The notes beneath the pieces are model-generated. The model was given only the letters and a program-made list of their open reading frames with translations. It was not told the origin of the DNA and did no database searches. A program made the translations under genes and the position numbers. Positions 60,410 to 64,000 of a stretch of DNA of 64,000 nucleotides are shown one piece after another. How positions within the stretch are numbered: the stretch's first letter is position 1; every line of letters begins with the position of its first letter. Origin of the DNA: Modestobacter marinus (GTDB taxonomy: Bacteria; Actinomycetota; Actinomycetes; Mycobacteriales; Geodermatophilaceae); contig NZ_JABGCH010000024.1 in assembly GCF_019799945.1 (NCBI RefSeq), positions 1 through 64,000 of the forward strand, read 5' to 3'.

Positions 60410-61619
60410 CGATGCCGACCGCGCCCGCCGCCAGGGCGATCGCCACCCACGGCGACCGGGGGTCGTCACTCGCGCTGACCAGCGCCACGTCGGGTCCGCG
60501 CGTGCCCTCCGCCGACGCCGACAGGGCCGCGGCGTCCTCGGCCGAGAGCTCTCCGTCGGCGGACTCGGACCCCTCCGCGACGGCGACCGTCTGCACCTCC
60601 CCGGGGTCGACCAGCCGCCCCACCCCCTGCGCGTCGGCCGGGACGGCGAACCCCCAGTCCAGCAGCCGGGCCGCCTGGTCCCGGGCCCTCACCGGGAACC
60701 GCTCGGCCTGCATGACGCTGACCACCAGCCGCCGCCCGTCCCGCTCCGCGGCGGCGACGAAGGTGTGCCGGGCCGCGTCGGTGAACCCGTTCTTCCCTCC
60801 CAGCGTGCCGGGGTAGGTGTCGAGCAGGGTGTCCTCGTTCTGGATCTGGTACCCCTCGGACACGCCGGGGACGGGCGGCATCTGCGCGGTCCGGGTCTGC
60901 AGCACGTCGAGGGTGTACGGGTCGGCCACCAGCTGCCGCATGATCAGCGCCAGGTCGTAGGGCGAGGAGGACTGGCCGGCGACGTCCAGCCCGGACGGCG
61001 TCCCGGCCACGGTGTCCGCGGCGCCGAGCCGCTCCGCCGTCTCGTTCATCGCGGCGACAGCGCTCTCCACCCCACCGGCCGCGCGGGCCAGGGCGTTCGC
61101 CGCGTCGTTGCCCGACTGCATCATCAGCGCCCGGAACAGCAGGTCCACGGAGTACTGGCCGCCGCGCACGAGGCCGACCCGGCTGCCCTCGATCCCCTCG
61201 TCCTCCTCCGTCCCCTCGACCACCAGGTCGTGGTCGAGCACCGGCGCGAGGGTGAGCAGCGTCAGGGTCTTGAGCGTGCTCGCCGGGTAGTAGCGGCCGT
61301 GCGGGTCCTGCGCACCGAGCACCGCACCGCTGGTCGCGTCCGCGACCAGCCACCCGCGCGCGTCGATCCCCTCCGGCAGCGGCGGCGCCCCGGCGGCGGT
61401 GACCAGCCCGCGGGTGTTCAGTCCCTCCCCGCCCACCGTGCTGCCGTCGGGGGCGTACCCCTGGGGCGGGCCGTTCTCGTACGGGGCGGTGGGGGAGGGC
61501 GCGGAGGGGTCGACCGTGGGCCGAACGTCCTCGGCGAGCGCGGGGCCGGCGGTGCCCAGCACGACCAGCCCCACCGCGAGGCCCGCGGCGGTGCGCCGGA
61601 CGGCCTGGAGCAGTGCCAT
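60288..61619 (-). CDS. D-alanyl-D-alanine carboxypeptidase (DacC/PBP5-like)
   Basis: A 443-residue exported penicillin-binding protein. A signal peptide (1-29) is followed by a disordered stretch and the catalytic domain: STLK with Ser114 and Lys117, SGN (169-171) and KNG (276-278) in place of the usual KTG. A membrane helix lies near 395-415 with a Pro-rich tail, so it is probably anchored. It trims the stem peptide of peptidoglycan. ATG 61619 has TAGCGT 7 bases upstream. Its 3' end overlaps the YihY-family gene by 122 bases. Confidence 0.9.
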   Translation of the reverse strand: MALLQAVRRTAAGLAVGLVVLGTAGPALAEDVRPTVDPSAPSPTAPYENGPPQGYAPDGSTVGGEGLNTRGLVTAAGAPPLPEGIDARGWLVADATSGAVLGAQDPHGRYYPASTLKTLTLLTLAPVLDHDLVVEGTEEDEGIEGSRVGLVRGGQYSVDLLFRALMMQSGNDAANALARAAGGVESAVAAMNETAERLGAADTVAGTPSGLDVAGQSSSPYDLALIMRQLVADPYTLDVLQTRTAQMPPVPGVSEGYQIQNEDTLLDTYPGTLGGKNGFTDAARHTFVAAAERDGRRLVVSVMQAERFPVRARDQAARLLDWGFAVPADAQGVGRLVDPGEVQTVAVAEGSESADGELSAEDAAALSASAEGTRGPDVALVSASDDPRSPWVAIALAAGAVGIVTATVMGRRRAVHRVPPSGPAAGPPPHLSPSRHPADPGPP

Positions 61620-61626
61620 GGCCCGG

Positions 61627-61632
61627 ACGCTA
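61627..61632 (-). promoter_or_regulatory. -10 element for the carboxypeptidase gene (leaderless)
   Basis: TAGCGT on the minus strand ends 7 bases before ATG 61619. Confidence 0.5.
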
Positions 61633-61847
61633 GACCGCCGGGCGGGCCGGCGGGGTACGCAACGATCGGGTCTCTATCCGGTTCCCGGTACCTGTGCCGC
61701 TCCCGCCCGCCGTTAGCGTGCCGGAGTCGCCGTCGCCTGGCCGGACCGTGCACGCGGGAGCCGGACGGCGCGGGGACGCGAGCACATCCACCGAAGCGGG
61801 ACGCGGTCGACCGATGTCGTCCACGGCCCCCGAGAGAGGAGACCGTC

Positions 61848-62909
61848 TTGCGCCGAGCGCGTGGGATGAAGGCCGCGGCGTTGCTGCTGGCCGGCAGCTT
61901 GGCCCTGGCCGCCTGTGCCAGTGACGAGCCCGAGGCCGGCGGCGGCAGCGCCGGCACCAGCGCCGAGGGCGGTGGCGAGCTGCAGGTCGGCATCGCCTAC
62001 GACACCGGCGGCCGCGGCGACAAGTCGTTCAACGACTCCGCCTACGCCGGCGCCTCGGCCGCCGTGGAGGAGCTGGGTGGCACGGTCACCGACCTCACGC
62101 CGAACGCCGACGCCTCCAACCGCGTCGACCTGCTCACGCAGCTGGCCGACGACGGCTCGAACCCGGTCATCGGGGTCGGCTTCGCCTTCGCCGACGCGAT
62201 CGCCGAGGTGGCGCCGCAGTACCCCGAGACGACGTTCGCGATCGTCGACTCCTCGGTCGCCGACGCCGGGCTGGACAACGTGACCGGCCTGCTGTTCGCC
62301 GCCAACGAGGGCTCCTTCCTCGGCGGCGTGGCCGCGGCGCTGAAGTCGCAGACCAACCACATCGGCTTCGTCGGTGGCGTCGAGTCGCCGCTGATCCAGG
62401 AGTTCGAGGCCGGTTACGTCGCCGGCGCCCAGGCCGCCAAGCCGGGCATCCAGGTCGACGTCCAGTACATCTCGCCGGCCGGCGACTTCTCCGGCTTCTC
62501 CGACCCGGCCAAGGGCTACACGCTGGCCCAGGGCATGTACCAGGGCGGGGCGGACATCGTGTACCACGCCGCGGGCGCCTCCGGGCAGGGCGTGTTCCGC
62601 GCGGCGGCCGAGGCCGGCGGCCAGGCCATCGGCGTCGACTCGGACCAGTACGAGACCATCGGTGACCCGGCGCTGCAGGCGGTCATCATGACCTCCGTCC
62701 TCAAGCGGGTCGACAACGCGATCCAGCAGTTCATCACCGACTACTCCGAGGGCAACGTGACCGGCGGCGAGGACCGGGTCGCCGACCTCGAGTCCGAGGG
62801 CGTCGGCCTGTCCACCTCCGGCGGGAAGATCGACGACATCTCCGCCCAGCTGGACACCTTCGAGCAGCAGATCGTCGGCGGCGAGATCGAGGTCCCGACC
62901 ACCCCGTGA
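61848..62909 (+). CDS. BMP-family ABC transporter substrate-binding lipoprotein
   Basis: A 353-residue lipoprotein of the basic membrane protein (PnrA/Med) family, the nucleoside-binding component of ABC importers. The lipobox LALAACAS puts the lipidated cysteine at residue 23. GGRGDKSFNDSAYAG is the N-terminal family motif, then GFVGGVESPLI and VYHAAGASGQGVF line the ligand site. TTG 61848 is chosen because GAGAGAGGAGA lies 6 bases before; ATG 61866 would give 347 residues. A terminator and then the transporter ATPase gene follow. Confidence 0.9.
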   Translation: MRRARGMKAAALLLAGSLALAACASDEPEAGGGSAGTSAEGGGELQVGIAYDTGGRGDKSFNDSAYAGASAAVEELGGTVTDLTPNADASNRVDLLTQLADDGSNPVIGVGFAFADAIAEVAPQYPETTFAIVDSSVADAGLDNVTGLLFAANEGSFLGGVAAALKSQTNHIGFVGGVESPLIQEFEAGYVAGAQAAKPGIQVDVQYISPAGDFSGFSDPAKGYTLAQGMYQGGADIVYHAAGASGQGVFRAAAEAGGQAIGVDSDQYETIGDPALQAVIMTSVLKRVDNAIQQFITDYSEGNVTGGEDRVADLESEGVGLSTSGGKIDDISAQLDTFEQQIVGGEIEVPTTP

Positions 62910-62949
62910 CGCGCTCGGCGGGAAGCAGTTCCTGAGCACGGACGGAAGG

Positions 62950-62990
62950 CGGCGGGTCCGGGGCGCCACAGGCCCCGGACCCGCCGTTTT
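62950..62990 (+). terminator. terminator between the lipoprotein and ATPase genes
   Basis: A perfect 15-pair stem (CGGCGGGTCCGGGGC with its complement, 7-base loop) followed by TTTT, the best intrinsic terminator in the window. It lies inside a transporter unit and should lower ATPase expression relative to the binding protein. Confidence 0.85.
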
Positions 62991-63091
62991 CCGTGTGTAC
63001 GGTCTCGGCGTCGAGTGAGGACGCCGTCGGGCGCGGTCGGGAGGACCCCCGCCGCGGCCGCCCCCACCGCACCGGCCCCGAGGAGACAGGA

Positions 63092-64000
63092 TTGGACGAG
63101 TCGACACCGCTCGCGGTGGAGCTGCGCGGGATCACCAAGCGCTTCCCCGGCGTCGTCGCGAACAAGGACATCGAGCTGCGCGTCGCCCGGGGCGAGGTGC
63201 ACGCCATCGTCGGCGAGAACGGTGCCGGCAAGTCCACGCTGATGAAGACGCTGTACGGGATGCACCGCCCGGACGAGGGGCAGGTCCTCGTCGACGGCCG
63301 CGAGGTGCACTTCCGCAGCCCCAACGACGCGATCGCCGCCGGCATCGGCATGGTGCACCAGCACTTCATGCTGGCCGACAACTTCACCGTGCTGGAGAAC
63401 GTCGTCCTCGGCAGCGAGCCGACCCGGGGCGGCCGGCTGGACCGGGCCACCGCGGGCCGCCGCATCCGGGAGATCTCCGACAGCTACTCCCTCGGGCTGG
63501 ACCCCGACGCGCTGGTCGAGGACCTCGGCGTCGGCGACCGGCAGCGGGTCGAGATCGCCAAGGTGCTCTACCGGGGCGCGACCACGCTGATCCTCGACGA
63601 GCCCACCGCCGTCCTCGTGCCCCAGGAGGTCGACGAGCTGTTCGGCAACCTGGCCGAGCTCAAGCGCGAGGGCCTCACGGTCATCTTCATCTCGCACAAG
63701 CTCGACGAGGTCCGGAAGGTCGCCGACTCCATCACCGTCATCCGGCGGGGGACGACGGTGGGCACCGCCGACCCGCGGACGACGACCGCCCGGCAGCTCG
63801 CCGAGATGATGGTCGGCGCCGAGCTGCCCACCCCGGCCACCCGCGAGTCCACGGTTCGCGAGGTGCCCGTGCTCGAGGTCCGCGGGCTCACCGTGCCCGG
63901 TGCCGGGGGCGGCCGGGCCGTGGTGGAGGACGTCACGCTGACCGTCCGCGAGGGCGAGGTCGTCGGGATCGCCGGCGTCGAGGGCAACGGCCAGGCCGAG
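63092..64000 (+). CDS. ABC transporter ATPase (nucleoside/sugar type), cut by window edge
   Basis: The first 303 codons of a double-domain ATPase of the YufO/RbsA class; the end lies beyond the window. Walker A is GENGAGKST, the Q-loop is MVHQHFM, the signature reads LGVGDRQRVEIAK (Gly where LSVG is common), Walker B is LILDEPTA, and the His switch is in FISHKLDE. A second ATPase domain begins near residue 265. TTG 63092 follows GAGGAGA by about 6 bases; GTG 63116 is an alternative. It pairs with the BMP-family lipoprotein upstream. Confidence 0.9.
   Translation, partial: MDESTPLAVELRGITKRFPGVVANKDIELRVARGEVHAIVGENGAGKSTLMKTLYGMHRPDEGQVLVDGREVHFRSPNDAIAAGIGMVHQHFMLADNFTVLENVVLGSEPTRGGRLDRATAGRRIREISDSYSLGLDPDALVEDLGVGDRQRVEIAKVLYRGATTLILDEPTAVLVPQEVDELFGNLAELKREGLTVIFISHKLDEVRKVADSITVIRRGTTVGTADPRTTTARQLAEMMVGAELPTPATRESTVREVPVLEVRGLTVPGAGGGRAVVEDVTLTVREGEVVGIAGVEGNGQAE

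Overview
The window is about 74% G+C by eye and uses GTG starts freely. It contains whiD, bldM, TsaE/TsaB/TsaD, a GroEL with a histidine tail and many leaderless promoters, so it is chromosomal DNA of a high-G+C actinobacterium. Gene content, the dispersed short repeats and the traces of a DUF559-type gene fit Geodermatophilaceae (Blastococcus, Geodermatophilus, Modestobacter) best. That family placement is inference.

Layout. 0-2.4 kb: molybdenum cofactor operon moeA-moaC-mogA on the minus strand, then a small beta-carbonic anhydrase. 3.2-12.7 kb: rplM-rpsI, glmM, glmS, acpS, nnr, alr, an alpha/beta hydrolase, a family-4 uracil-DNA glycosylase and tsaE, linking ribosome, cell-wall precursor and tRNA t6A functions. 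12.8-13.7 kb: a minus-strand MarR/SRPBCC pair, the SRPBCC gene frameshifted, interrupts the t6A block, which resumes with tsaB-rimI-tsaD. 16-19.6 kb: a methyltransferase divergent from a CIRCE-controlled groES-groEL pair. 19.7-21.1 kb: divergent developmental regulators whiD and bldM. 21.3-26.9 kb: a decayed DUF559-like gene, DUF5319, then guaB-guaB3-guaA. 27-30.2 kb: an envelope-stress type locus with a PspC/LiaF-like membrane protein divergent from a PspC-histidine kinase and its LuxR-type regulator.

30.2-34.4 kb is more accessory: an alpha/beta hydrolase, a frameshifted 2OG-oxygenase-like gene, a PIG-L deacetylase, and an ECF41 sigma factor coupled to a carboxymuconolactone decarboxylase-like gene, with a match to the ECF41 promoter in front. 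34.4-48 kb follows the mycobacterial order chorismate mutase, pcrA, M23 peptidase, sucC, sucD, purN, purH. Chorismate mutase is preceded by an apparent Phe/Tyr leader-peptide attenuator, and purN and purH are joined in one frame. 48.5-58.6 kb: folD, DUF3017, mdh, icd, a CAP-domain protein, a CorC/CNNM protein, galE, an aminotransferase and trpS. The right end holds a 2H phosphoesterase, a YihY-family protein, a DacC-like carboxypeptidase, and a BMP-family lipoprotein with the start of its ABC transporter ATPase, cut by the window edge.

Most genes are conserved housekeeping genes. The less ordinary signals are (1) a dispersed palindromic repeat placed right after stop codons, one copy of which appears to supply a start codon and another the end of a protein; (2) the REFFY leader peptide; (3) the PurN-PurH reading frame; (4) three broken genes; (5) a second small GC-rich repeat flanked by direct duplications. 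I see no prophage, insertion sequence, CRISPR array, rRNA or tRNA, and no convincing wholly new multi-gene system.
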